A stretch of 64,000 nt of DNA, taken from positions 3,224,001 to 3,288,000 of the forward strand of contig NZ_CP022685.1 of the NCBI RefSeq assembly GCF_002556545.1, in the 5' to 3' direction. Positions 56,322 through 64,000 of this stretch are shown here, piece after piece. Each line of letters opens with the position of its first letter. Position 1 is the stretch's first letter. Origin of the DNA: Streptomyces formicae (lineage in GTDB: Bacteria > Actinomycetota > Actinomycetes > Streptomycetales > Streptomycetaceae). Position numbers and translations under genes: made by a program. The notes beneath the pieces were generated by a model, which saw only the letters and a program-made list of their open reading frames with translations, was not told the DNA's origin and searched no databases.

Positions 56322-58889
56322 GTGCCCGGCACCAATCTGACCCGCGAAGAGGCGCAGCAGCGGGCGAAGCTGCTCACCGTTGACTCGTACGAGATCGAAC
56401 TCGACCTCTCCGGCGCGCAAGAGGGCGGCACCTACCGGTCCGTGACCACGGTGCGCTTCGACTCCGCGGAGGCGAACGCCGAGACCTTCATCGACCTGGT
56501 GGCCCCCGCGGTCCACGAGGTCGTCCTGAACGGCCACGCGCTCGAAGTGGGCGCGGTGTTCCGCGACTCGCGCATCGCGCTGCGGCACCTGGAGGCGGGC
56601 CCCAACGAGCTGAAGGTCGTCGCCGACTGCGAATACACCAACACCGGCGAGGGCCTGCACCGCTTCGTCGACCCGGTCGACCAGCAGGCGTACCTGTACA
56701 CGCAGTTCGAGGTGCCCGACGCGCGCCGCGTCTTCGCCTCCTTCGAGCAGCCGGACCTGAAGGCCACCTTCCAGTTCACCGTGAAGGCGCCGAGCGGCTG
56801 GACGGTGATCTCCAACTCGCCGACGCCCGAGCCCAAGGACGACGTCTGGCACTTCGAGCCGACGCAGCGCATGTCGACGTACGTCACGGCCCTGATCGTC
56901 GGCCCGTACCACTCGGTGCACTCCTCCTACGAGGGCCCGAACGGCCAGTCGGTGCCGCTGGGCATCTACTGCCGCCCCTCGCTCGCGGAGTTCCTCGACT
57001 CGGACGCGATCTTCGAGGTCACCCGGCAGGGCTTCGACTGGTTCCAGGAGAAGTTCGACTACGCGTACCCCTTCCCCAAGTACGACCAGCTCTTCGTGCC
57101 GGAGTTCAACGCGGGCGCGATGGAGAACGCGGGCGCGGTGACCATCCGCGACCAGTACGTGTTCCGTTCGAAGGTGACGGACGCGGCGTACGAGGTGCGC
57201 GCGGCCACGATCCTGCACGAGCTGGCCCACATGTGGTTCGGCGACCTGGTCACCATGGAGTGGTGGAACGACCTGTGGCTGAACGAGTCGTTCGCCACCT
57301 ACGCGGAGGCCGCCTGCCAGGCGTACGCGCCCGGCTCGAAGTGGCCGCACTCCTGGACCACCTTCGCCAACTCCATGAAGACGTGGGCGTACCGCCAGGA
57401 CCAGCTGCCCTCCACGCACCCGATCATGGCCGACATCCGTGACCTGGACGACGTCCTGGTCAACTTCGACGGCATCACGTACGCCAAGGGCGCCTCGGTC
57501 CTGAAGCAGCTCGTCGCCTACGTCGGCGAGGACGAGTTCTTCCAGGGCGTGCAGGCGTACTTCAAACGCCACGCGTTCGGCAACACGCGCCTGTCCGACC
57601 TGCTGGGCGCCCTGGAGGAGACCAGCGGCCGCGACCTGAAGACCTGGTCGAAGAAGTGGCTGGAGACGGCGGGCATCAACGTCCTGCGTCCGGTCGTGGA
57701 CGTCGACACGGCGGGCGTCATCACGTCCTTCGCCGTCAAGCAGGAGGCGCCCGCGCTGCCCGAGGGCGCCAAGGGCGAGCCGACCCTGCGCCCGCACCGG
57801 ATCGCCATCGGCCTCTACGACCTGGACGACGAGTCCGGCAAGCTCCTTCGCACGGACCGCGTGGAGCTGGACGTCGACGGCGAACTCACGGCGGTGGACG
57901 CCCTGGTGGGCAAGCACCGTCCCGCGGTGATCCTCCTCAACGACGACGACCTCTCCTACGCGAAGGTCCGTCTGGACTCCGAGTCCCTCGCCTTCGTCAC
58001 GGACCACATCGGCGACTTCGAGGCGTCGCTTCCTCGCGCGCTGAGCTGGGCGTCGGCGTGGGACATGACGCGCGACGCGGAGCTCCCGACGAGCGCGTAC
58101 CTCTCCCTGGTCCTGTCCGGCATCGCCAAGGAGTCGGACATCGGCGTCGTGCAGTCGCTGCACCGCCAGGTGAAGCTGGCGCTCGACCTGTACGCGGCCC
58201 CCGCGGGCCGGGACGCGGCGCTGGCCCGCTGGACCGAGGCCACGCTCGAACACCTGCGGGCCGCGGAGCCGGGCAGCGACCACCAGCTGGCGTGGGCCCG
58301 CGCCTTCGCGGCGACGGCCCGCACGGACGCGGACCTCGCCCTCCTGGAAGCCCTGTTGGACGGCTCGGAGTCGATCGAAGGACTGGCCGTCGACACGGAG
58401 CTGCGCTGGGCCCTCGTGGCACGGCTCGCGGCGACCGGACGGCTCGACGAGGCGGGCATCGAGGCGGAGCTCGCGCGGGACAGGACGGCGGCGGGCGAGC
58501 GGCACGCGGCGTACGCGCGGGCGGCGCGGCCCACCGAGGAGACGAAGGCCGCGGCCTGGGCCTCCGTGGTGGAGTCCGACTCCCTCCCCAACGCCATCCA
58601 GGAAGCGGTGATCAGCGGCTTCGTCCAGGTCGACCAGCGCGAACTCCTCGCGCCCTACACGGAGAAGTTCTTCTCCTCGGTCAAGACCGCGTGGGACTCG
58701 CGCTCCCACGAGATGGCTCAGCAGATCGCGACGGGCCTGTACCCCTCGCTCCAGGTCTCCCAGGCGACGCTGGACGCGACGGACGCGTGGCTCGCGTCGT
58801 CCGATCCTTCGGCCGCGCTGCGCCGTCTCGTCACGGAGTCCCGTGCGGGTGTCGAGCGGGCGCTGCGGGCCCGCTCCGCGGACGTGTAG
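56322..58889 (+). CDS. pepN: Aminopeptidase N (M1 metallopeptidase), copy 2
   Basis: 855 aa from GTG at 56322. Exopeptidase motif GAMENAGAVTI; zinc site in ILHELAHMWFGDLVTMEWWNDLWLNESFATY by key residues His-Glu-x2-His and the downstream Glu. KQLVAYVGEDEFFQGVQAYFKRH and the ERAP1-like C-terminal domain follow. Differs from copy 1 in the S1-site residues (GAMENAGAVT versus GAMENPGLVT), so specificity may differ. The long upstream open frame is antisense to the monooxygenase. Strong terminator follows. Confidence 0.95.
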   Translation: MPGTNLTREEAQQRAKLLTVDSYEIELDLSGAQEGGTYRSVTTVRFDSAEANAETFIDLVAPAVHEVVLNGHALEVGAVFRDSRIALRHLEAGPNELKVVADCEYTNTGEGLHRFVDPVDQQAYLYTQFEVPDARRVFASFEQPDLKATFQFTVKAPSGWTVISNSPTPEPKDDVWHFEPTQRMSTYVTALIVGPYHSVHSSYEGPNGQSVPLGIYCRPSLAEFLDSDAIFEVTRQGFDWFQEKFDYAYPFPKYDQLFVPEFNAGAMENAGAVTIRDQYVFRSKVTDAAYEVRAATILHELAHMWFGDLVTMEWWNDLWLNESFATYAEAACQAYAPGSKWPHSWTTFANSMKTWAYRQDQLPSTHPIMADIRDLDDVLVNFDGITYAKGASVLKQLVAYVGEDEFFQGVQAYFKRHAFGNTRLSDLLGALEETSGRDLKTWSKKWLETAGINVLRPVVDVDTAGVITSFAVKQEAPALPEGAKGEPTLRPHRIAIGLYDLDDESGKLLRTDRVELDVDGELTAVDALVGKHRPAVILLNDDDLSYAKVRLDSESLAFVTDHIGDFEASLPRALSWASAWDMTRDAELPTSAYLSLVLSGIAKESDIGVVQSLHRQVKLALDLYAAPAGRDAALARWTEATLEHLRAAEPGSDHQLAWARAFAATARTDADLALLEALLDGSESIEGLAVDTELRWALVARLAATGRLDEAGIEAELARDRTAAGERHAAYARAARPTEETKAAAWASVVESDSLPNAIQEAVISGFVQVDQRELLAPYTEKFFSSVKTAWDSRSHEMAQQIATGLYPSLQVSQATLDATDAWLASSDPSAALRRLVTESRAGVERALRARSADV

Positions 58890-58894
58890 CAGGT

Positions 58895-58936
58895 GGCCCG
58901 GGTGGAGGACCCGATTCCGGCTCCTCCACCCGGGCC
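58895..58936 (+). terminator. pepN copy 2 terminator
   Basis: 15-bp perfect stem GGCCCGGGTGGAGGA and complement, 12-nt loop, 6 bp after the stop codon. Confidence 0.85.
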
Positions 58937-58977
58937 TGGGGGGCCTCGGTGGTGTTCCCGGCCGCGGGACCGGTGGG

Positions 58978-59114
58978 GGCTTGTCGCGCAGTTCCCCGCG
59001 CCCCTGACGGGGCGCACCGTCAGGGGCGCGGGGATGCGCGCTCAGCCACAACAGACCCGCAGCCAAGCGACGGCAGTGGCTTCTCAAGGGGCGCGGGGAA
59101 CTGCGCGACAAGCC
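58978..59114. repeat. Inverted 28-bp extended copy of the dispersed 21-bp repeat
   Basis: Left arm 58978-59005 (GGCTTGTCGCGCAGTTCCCC...) and an exact reverse complement at 59087-59114. Between them a third, slightly changed copy (CAGGGGCGCGGGGATGCGCG) is in the right-arm orientation. This 255-bp gap between pepN copy 2 and the LysR gene holds no gene. Confidence 0.9.
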
Positions 59115-59144
59115 ACGATGCGCCCGCGGCCGAGCGACGAGCAG

Positions 59145-60056
59145 CTACCCCACCCGCGTGGGGACCGCCTCCCGGAGGGAGGTCAGGACGCGGGACACCG
59201 CCGCCCCGCCCGCCGCCCCACACCGCACCGCCGCGACGACGTGACGGCACGGCCGGTCCGCGACCAGTTCCCGCATGACGACGCCGTCCCGGCGTACCGC
59301 CGCCATCCGGGGAACGAGCGCCACCCCCATCCCCGCCTCCACCATCGCGAGGATCGCGGTCCAGCCGGAAGCGGAGTGGGCCTGCTCCGGGGTGAAGCCC
59401 GCGCCCTCGCACGCCGCCCTGGTGATCTCCGACCAGGGGCCGCTCCCGCCGAAGATCCACGGCTCACCCGCGAGATCGGCGAGCCGGGGCGCGGCGGCCG
59501 ACGCCAGCGGATGCTCCCCGGGAAGCGCCACGTCCAGCGGGTCGGCGAGCAGCGACTCGCGGGTGAAGCGCGTGTCCGCGTCGGCCGCGGCGGGCGCCTG
59601 CGCCGCGAGGGAGAGCGCGATGTCCACCTCACCGGCCGCGAGCAACTCGTACGCCTCCGCCGCCTCCGTCTCCCGTACCCGTACGGAAATGCCCGGCGCG
59701 GCCTCCCGCAGGGCCCGCACCGCGGGAACGACGAGCGCGGGCACCGCGGTGGAGAACGCCCCGACCCGCACCTCCCCCGCCTCCCCGTGCACATACGCCG
59801 CCAACTCCGCGTCGGCCCGCTCCAGTTGGGCGAAGACCGCCTCCGCGTGCCGCAGCACGAGATGCGCCGCGTCGGTGAGCCTGACGCGGCGCCCGTGCGC
59901 CTCGAGGAGGGGTACGCCGAGCTGCTTGGCGAGGTTGGACAGCTGCTGGGACACGGCGGACGGCGTCATCTGGAGGGCGCCCGCGGTCGCCGTGACCGTG
60001 CCCCGCTCGCTCAACGTCCGCAGGATCTGCAGCTTCTTGATGTCCCACTCGCTCAT
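59145..60056 (-). CDS. LysR-family transcriptional regulator
   Basis: 303 aa from ATG at 60056. DNA-binding part IKKLQILRTLSERGTVTATAGALQMTPSAVSQQLSNLAKQLG, spanning about residues 6-47. Effector domain: VRVGAFSTAVPALVVPAV, VDIALSLAAQ, LAMVEAGMGVALVPRMAA. 34 bp downstream of the EamA transporter on the same strand, so probably co-transcribed with, and controlling, that gene. Confidence 0.9.
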   Translation of the reverse strand: MSEWDIKKLQILRTLSERGTVTATAGALQMTPSAVSQQLSNLAKQLGVPLLEAHGRRVRLTDAAHLVLRHAEAVFAQLERADAELAAYVHGEAGEVRVGAFSTAVPALVVPAVRALREAAPGISVRVRETEAAEAYELLAAGEVDIALSLAAQAPAAADADTRFTRESLLADPLDVALPGEHPLASAAAPRLADLAGEPWIFGGSGPWSEITRAACEGAGFTPEQAHSASGWTAILAMVEAGMGVALVPRMAAVRRDGVVMRELVADRPCRHVVAAVRCGAAGGAAVSRVLTSLREAVPTRVG

Positions 60057-60090
60057 GGGGTCAACGTACAGACCCCCGGTACCCGCCACG

Positions 60091-61056
60091 TCAGCCGCGG
60101 TCGCGGACGCGTACCGAGGGGGTCCCCGCGGCCGAGCCGAGGACGACGCCGCCCAGGATCAGCCCCATACACAGCACCTGCAGCCACCCCATCGCCTCGC
60201 CGAGGAGCGCGAAGGAGAGGAGCGCCACACAGACCGGCTGGAGGTAGTAGACGACCCCGGCGCGGGCCGCGCCGATGATCGAGACGGCCTTGTTCCAGGC
60301 GAAGAAGGCGACCGCGGAGGAGACCACACCGACGTACAGGAGCGGCGAGACCGTACCGGCCGTCGGAGCGAAGCCGCCCTGGATCGCATAGCTGGCGACG
60401 AACACCGGAAGCAGCATCAGCGCGCCGAGCACGAACGTCGAGAAGAGGAAGGGCAGTCCACCGATCTCCGCGGGCCTGCGCTTGAGGAGCGCGCTGTAGG
60501 AGCCGAAGGAGAACGCGCCCGCGATCACCCACAGATCGCCGACCGCGAAGTCCATGTCGAGGGAGCCCTTGCTGACCAGGAGCAGCACCCCGCCGCAGGC
60601 GACGAACATGCCGGTGACGCGGCGGGCGCCGAGCCGGGTGCCGCCGATCCGTTCGTAGACGGCCATCAGGACGGGCGACGCGGCCATGATCATGCCCATG
60701 TTGCCCGCGGTGGTCGTCATGCCCGCCTGGTTCACGAGGGTGTTGTAGACCGTGACGCCGAGCAGCGACGCGAGAAGGAGGAAGCGGACGTGCCGCCGCA
60801 GCAGCGCCCGCTGCCGCCAGGTCTCCCGCACCGCGAACGGCGCCACCGCCGCGATCGCGATGATCCAGCGCCAGAACGCGTGCTGGACGGGCGGCACGGT
60901 GTCGTGCAGGGCACGGGAGGTGACGAAGCTGCCCGACCAGACGACGGTGGCGAGAGCCGCGAGCGCGAGGCCGACGCCGAGCGGGCGGGCGACGGCGTCG
61001 ACGGCTCCGCGGCCGCTCTCGGTGGTGGTGACGGGGGTCCGGTCCAGGACGGTCAC
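60091..61056 (-). CDS. EamA/DMT-family membrane transporter
   Basis: 321 aa, ten transmembrane helices as two EamA halves: VWSGSFVTSRALHDTVPPVQHAFWRW starts the first, and GDLWVIAGAFSFGSYSALLKRRP the second. Typical metabolite or amino-acid exporter. GTG start at 61056 with AAGGGA upstream. The 127-bp gap to the monooxygenase gene contains an imperfect ATCTTTCA...TGAAGTAGAT dyad that may be the LysR site. Confidence 0.88.
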   Translation of the reverse strand: MTVLDRTPVTTTESGRGAVDAVARPLGVGLALAALATVVWSGSFVTSRALHDTVPPVQHAFWRWIIAIAAVAPFAVRETWRQRALLRRHVRFLLLASLLGVTVYNTLVNQAGMTTTAGNMGMIMAASPVLMAVYERIGGTRLGARRVTGMFVACGGVLLLVSKGSLDMDFAVGDLWVIAGAFSFGSYSALLKRRPAEIGGLPFLFSTFVLGALMLLPVFVASYAIQGGFAPTAGTVSPLLYVGVVSSAVAFFAWNKAVSIIGAARAGVVYYLQPVCVALLSFALLGEAMGWLQVLCMGLILGGVVLGSAAGTPSVRVRDRG

Positions 61057-61183
61057 GTGGTATCCCTTGCCTCTCTCCCCGTCTTTGCGGGGATCTCGGT
61101 GCGTTGCGGGACTACCGTGACACCAGCACACCTATCAGGTCCATCGAATCTTTCAGCCTGATCTTTGAAGTAGATACGAACGT

Positions 61184-62665
61184 TCAGTGGACGCCGATCC
61201 CCCACTCCCCGAGCGCCGCGCCCACCGCCTCCGCTCCCGCGTCCTCGGCGGCCCACGCCACGTACCCGTCGGGCCGGACGAGCAGCGTCGTACGGCGCCC
61301 GCTCGTCCAGTGCGCCGCCACCGCGCGGCCCGTCGGCAGCGGTGCGCCCTCCGGCGCGACGAGCACGAACCGGCCCTCGCGCAGGGCCTCGTAGAGGCGC
61401 CCCTCCTTGAGCGCGACGTCCGGCGCCCGCCGCCCCACGAGCGGATGGGCGCCCCTCGGCGCCGGGTAGGCGACGCCGATGCCGGTGATCTGGCCGACGG
61501 CCCGCGCCCGCACCGGGCGCAGCCGCGAGACGCCCGCGGCGAGCGCGGCACGGGCGGCGAGCGTCCAGGGGCGCTTGGCCATCGCGAGCCTGACGAGTCC
61601 GCCGCTGGTGCGCAGGACCATCTTGCCGACCGGGTGCCGCTCGCTCTGATAGCTGTCCAACAACCCTTGCGGCGCACGCCCGTTGACGGCGGCGATCAGC
61701 TTCCAGCTCAGGTTCGCGGCGTCCTGGAGACCGGTGTTCATGCCCTGGCCACCGGCCGGAGAGTGGACGTGCGCGGCGTCCCCCGCGAGGAAGACCCGGC
61801 CCACGCGGTAGGCGGGGGCCTGCCGTTCGTCGCTGTGGAAGCGGGACATCCAGCGGGCGTCGTGCATGCCGAAGTCCTGGCCGAGCGCCGCCCTGACGAT
61901 CTCCTTGACCTCCTCGATGTCGAGCGGCTCGCTGTCGGGGACGTTGCGGGCGCGGTTCCAGCCGATGACGCGGTGGTAGCCGTCGGAGAAGGGCGCGATG
62001 AAGGCGAAGGCGTCACCGACGCCGTTGACGGCGAGCAGCGCCTTCGGCGGCCTGGCGAGCTTGACGTCGGCGAGGACGAGGGAGCGGATGACGGACCTGC
62101 CGGGGAAGGGCAGCCCGACCGCCCGGCGCACACCGCTGCGCAGGCCGTCGGCGCCGACCGCGTAGGCCGCGTCGAGCGTGCTCGACCCGCCCCCCGGGCC
62201 ACGGACTTCGAGCGTCACCCCGTCGGCGTCCTGGGTGAGGCCGACGAGCTCCGTCTCGTACGCGAACCGGACCCCCGCCTCGACCGCGCGCCGCTCCAGG
62301 ACCCGCTCGACCTCGTACTGCGGCAGGACGAGGACGTACCGGAAGCGGGACGGCAGGTTCGCGAGGTCGAGGGAGAGCCGGTCGAAGAGGCGGAGCCTGT
62401 CGAGGGGTTCGCCCCTGGCCACCAGCTCGTCGGCGATGCCCCGGGCGTCGAACTGCTCCAGGGTGCGGGCGTGCACCACCAGCGCGCGGGAGAGGTTGCT
62501 GATGCCGCGCGGACGCTTCTCGACGAGCGTGACGGGGACACCCGCGGCGGCGAGGTCGCCCGCGAGGAGGAGTCCGGTGGGGCCCGCGCCCACGACGACG
62601 ACGCCGCGGCCGGTGGGGTGATCGGTGGTGCCCGTGGTGCCCATGGTTCCGGTGGTGCCGTTCAT
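61184..62665 (-). CDS. FAD-dependent aromatic-ring monooxygenase (PheA/TfdB type)
   Basis: 493 aa. FAD motif VVVVGAGPTGLLLAGDLAAAG, DG-type AYAVGADGLRSGVRRAVGL and GD motif VFLAGDAAHVHSPAGGQGMNTGLQDAANLSWKL, cited by position (about 25-45, 165-185, 290-320). The C-terminal thioredoxin-like domain follows (RLYEALREGRFVLVAPEG). The N-terminal tail is a Thr/Gly/Met repeat (GTTGTMGTTGTT). Starts with GGAGG upstream. Divergent from a TetR gene and preceded by two operator copies; probably induced by an aromatic compound or antibiotic. Rifampicin and tetracycline hydroxylases belong to the same superfamily. Confidence 0.9.
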   Translation of the reverse strand: MNGTTGTMGTTGTTDHPTGRGVVVVGAGPTGLLLAGDLAAAGVPVTLVEKRPRGISNLSRALVVHARTLEQFDARGIADELVARGEPLDRLRLFDRLSLDLANLPSRFRYVLVLPQYEVERVLERRAVEAGVRFAYETELVGLTQDADGVTLEVRGPGGGSSTLDAAYAVGADGLRSGVRRAVGLPFPGRSVIRSLVLADVKLARPPKALLAVNGVGDAFAFIAPFSDGYHRVIGWNRARNVPDSEPLDIEEVKEIVRAALGQDFGMHDARWMSRFHSDERQAPAYRVGRVFLAGDAAHVHSPAGGQGMNTGLQDAANLSWKLIAAVNGRAPQGLLDSYQSERHPVGKMVLRTSGGLVRLAMAKRPWTLAARAALAAGVSRLRPVRARAVGQITGIGVAYPAPRGAHPLVGRRAPDVALKEGRLYEALREGRFVLVAPEGAPLPTGRAVAAHWTSGRRTTLLVRPDGYVAWAAEDAGAEAVGAALGEWGIGVH

Positions 62666-62713
62666 GGCTGCCTCCTGAGGCCCTGGTGACCTGATGACGC
62701 GTACGCCGGGTGC

Positions 62714-62741
62714 CAACAACTGTTGGTCAACGCTTGTTGGC
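62714..62741. promoter_or_regulatory. TetR operator candidate, copy A
   Basis: CAACA-N2-TGTTGG-N7-TTGTTGGC, containing the palindrome CCAACAACTGTTGG (62713-62726). Lies 49-76 bp upstream of the monooxygenase start. Confidence 0.6.
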
Positions 62742-62768
62742 CAACGTAGAACTGCCGCTATGGACTGT

Positions 62769-62796
62769 CAACAGGTGTTGGCCTACGTTTGTTGGC
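62769..62796. promoter_or_regulatory. TetR operator candidate, copy B
   Basis: Same 28-bp layout as copy A with 23 of 28 positions identical, 55 bp away, and 20 bp before the TetR ATG. One copy sits near each of the two divergent genes. Confidence 0.6.
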
Positions 62797-62820
62797 ATGA
62801 CTGAAACGGCATCGGCATGA
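62797..62820 (+). CDS. Possible 7-codon leader ORF before the TetR gene
   Basis: ATG ACT GAA ACG GCA TCG GCA TGA (MTETASA) ends in ATGA over the TetR start. It resembles the first codons of the regulator (MTDTAP) and may be a duplicated start region. No ribosome site is visible for either, so a leaderless transcript is possible. Confidence 0.3.
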   Translation: MTETASA

Positions 62821-63434
62821 CCGACACGGCCCCGGACGGCACCGCGGCCTCCCAGGGCGCACGCCGCTCCGACGCCACCCGGGCCGCCATCCTCGTCGCG
62901 GCCCGCGAGCGGTTCGCCGCCGACGGCTACGAGCGGGCGACGATCCGCGCCATCGCCAGGGACGCCAGGATCGACCCGTCCATGGTGATGCGCTACTACG
63001 GCAACAAGGAGGGCCTCTTCGCCGCGGCCACCTCGGCGGACCTGATGATGCCGGACTTCGCGCGGGTGCCGCGCGAGGACGTCGGCAGGGTGCTCGTCTC
63101 CCACTTCCTCGACCTGTGGGAGGACGGCGGGACGCTCACCGCGCTGCTCCGCGTGGGCATCACCAACCAGGCGGGCGCCGAGCGCATGCGGGACATCTTC
63201 ACGCGCCAGCTGCTGCCGGTGGCGCGCGCGGTCTGCCCCGACCCCGCGCAGGCCCCGACGCGGGCCGCGCTCTGCGCGTCGCAGGTGCTGGGGCTCGCCC
63301 TGACCCGGTACGTCCTGCGGTTCGCCCCCTCGGCCGCGCTGAGCCGGGAGGAGATCACCGACTGGCTCGCGCCGACGGTCCAGCGCTATCTGACGGCGGA
63401 ACGGGCCCAGGGCCCGTCCGGTGGAGGGGCGTGA
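62817..63434 (+). CDS. TetR-family transcriptional regulator
   Basis: 205 aa. N-terminal helix-turn-helix: AAILVAARERFAADGYERATIRAIARDARIDPSMVMRYYGNKEGLFAAA, spanning about 22-70. The C-terminal ligand domain is TetR_C-like with RVLVSHFLDLWEDGGTL. Divergent from the flavin monooxygenase; two CAACA...TTGTTGGC sites lie between. Probable repressor of both genes. Confidence 0.92.
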   Translation: MTDTAPDGTAASQGARRSDATRAAILVAARERFAADGYERATIRAIARDARIDPSMVMRYYGNKEGLFAAATSADLMMPDFARVPREDVGRVLVSHFLDLWEDGGTLTALLRVGITNQAGAERMRDIFTRQLLPVARAVCPDPAQAPTRAALCASQVLGLALTRYVLRFAPSAALSREEITDWLAPTVQRYLTAERAQGPSGGGA

Positions 63435-63437
63435 ACA

Positions 63438-63487
63438 CGTCGAGGGCGCGCTTCACCCCGCGTACGTGGTGAAGCGCGCCCTCGACG
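63438..63487 (+). terminator. TetR gene terminator
   Basis: Perfect 20-bp stem beginning CGTCGAGGGCGCGCTTCACC with a 10-nt loop, starting 3 bp after the stop codon. Confidence 0.85.
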
Positions 63488-63528
63488 GAGCGTACGAAAG
63501 GGTGGCGTGAGCCCCCTGATCGGCCCGG

Positions 63529-63768
63529 TCAGCCCTGCTTCTGCTGCTTGCGGGACTTGTCGCCGACCATCACGAGGCCCGCGATCACCAGGAACAGCAC
63601 GATGGGCGCCACGACATAGAGGCCGAGCGTGTCGATGACACTCAGGCCGGGACCCGGGTCGTCGCCGTCGTCGCGCGTGAGCGCGAGCGCGGGGGACGAC
63701 ATGAGCAGCATCATCAGCGTCGTGCCGGAGGCCAGGGCGCCGGCGCGCAGAGCGTTCTTCTTGTCCAC
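63529..63768 (-). CDS. Small exported membrane protein
   Basis: 79 aa, unknown function. A signal peptide (about 8-30, ending SSPALA) is followed by an acidic DDGDDPGPG loop, a second hydrophobic helix (about 49-67) and a basic KSRKQQKQG tail, giving an outside loop and cytoplasmic C-terminus. Such proteins are conserved in Streptomyces next to malQ. ATG at 63768. Confidence 0.75.
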   Translation of the reverse strand: MDKKNALRAGALASGTTLMMLLMSSPALALTRDDGDDPGPGLSVIDTLGLYVVAPIVLFLVIAGLVMVGDKSRKQQKQG

Positions 63769-63788
63769 GGTGCAAACGTAGCGAACTC

Positions 63789-64000
63789 CTAAACGGGGTG
63801 CGCGCCCGGGGGTGCCGTACGGGTCGTCTCGGCACTTCCCACGGCCGTCACCGCGCCCGGTCTGAAGACCGTCATGAACGCGTGCAGGCGCGGCGAGGCG
63901 GCGAGTTCCTCCAGCGTGACGGGGCGTCCGGTGGCGTCGGCGATCGGCAGCCGCCAGTTCGGATACTGGTCCCAGGTGCCCGGCAGGTTCTGCGGGCGGC
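63789..64000 (-). CDS. malQ: 4-alpha-glucanotransferase, C-terminal end (runs off the right edge)
   Basis: Only the last 70 codons are in the window. The visible end, QNLPGTWDQYPNWRLP followed by GRPVTLEEL and LHAFMTVF, is the conserved C-terminus of MalQ (NVPGT.DEYPNWR in relatives). The stop TAG is at 63791-63789. It is not preceded by another gene on its strand. Identity from a short piece, so moderately sure. Confidence 0.8.
   Translation of the reverse strand, partial: RPQNLPGTWDQYPNWRLPIADATGRPVTLEELAASPRLHAFMTVFRPGAVTAVGSAETTRTAPPGAHPV

Overview
The window is a high-GC actinobacterial chromosome segment, almost certainly Streptomyces. The reasons are the very strong G/C bias at third codon positions, frequent GTG/TTG starts, two adjacent ClpP paralogues next to ClpX and trigger factor, an FeSOD with a Nur-like box, mycothiol-type redox proteins, and the use of TTA as an almost absent codon. 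The gene order (valS, clpX-clpP2-clpP1-tig, rpiB, sodF, pepN, asd, pepN, malQ) fits the conserved core arm of a Streptomyces chromosome. I see no phage, plasmid, transposase or CRISPR signature.

Layout. 1-5.1 kb: the 3' two thirds of valS is missing (only the 5' part lies here), followed by three tandem paralogous membrane proteins with Pro/Gln/Gly/Tyr repeat N-termini. 5.1-9.8 kb: protein quality control (clpX, clpP2, clpP1, tig) with a ClgR-like box in front of clpP1. 9.9-10.2 kb: tRNA-Pro(UGG) and tRNA-Gly(UCC). 10.6-13.3 kb: an encapsulin nanocompartment operon, made of a shell protein with an inserted cyclic-nucleotide-binding domain and its cysteine desulfurase cargo. The shell gene carries the only in-frame TTA codon I can find in the window. 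13.3-19.2 kb: a small membrane protein, an acyltransferase-3 membrane protein behind a long AT-rich leader, an HD hydrolase, and an FtsX-type ABC exporter. 19.4-25.8 kb: cation/proton antiporter, a SpoIIE-type phosphatase operon, an Eis-like acetyltransferase, a Nei/Fpg glycosylase and rpiB. 26-33 kb: three paralogous amino-acid permeases, a BBE-type flavoprotein and bioY. 33-38.7 kb: sodF with its Nur box, a small zinc-ribbon protein, an Rv2466c-like thiol oxidoreductase, pepN copy 1, and an AbiEi/PD-(D/E)XK-like protein. 38.8-45.9 kb: two overlapping secreted serine hydrolases, a Tat-exported metallophosphatase, Nudix, PNPOx-like, VOC and CGNR proteins. 46-51.9 kb: a large secreted subtilase behind a 42-bp perfect palindrome, an ECF sigma/membrane partner pair, and asd. 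52-64 kb: MFS/LysR pair, DUF1203, a PhzS-like monooxygenase, pepN copy 2, LysR/EamA pair, a TetR/flavin-monooxygenase pair with duplicated operators, a small membrane protein and the 3' end of malQ.

Functional themes are proteolysis (ClpXP, subtilase, two PepN), sulfur and redox handling (encapsulated desulfurase, SodF, mycothiol-type oxidoreductase), amino-acid import plus asd, and many divergent regulator/target pairs with visible operators. Intergenic gaps contain strong hairpin terminators and two families of dispersed palindromic repeats. The most interesting system is the cNMP-binding encapsulin/desulfurase operon with its TTA codon. The PQGY-protein triplet is the most clearly undescribed gene set.
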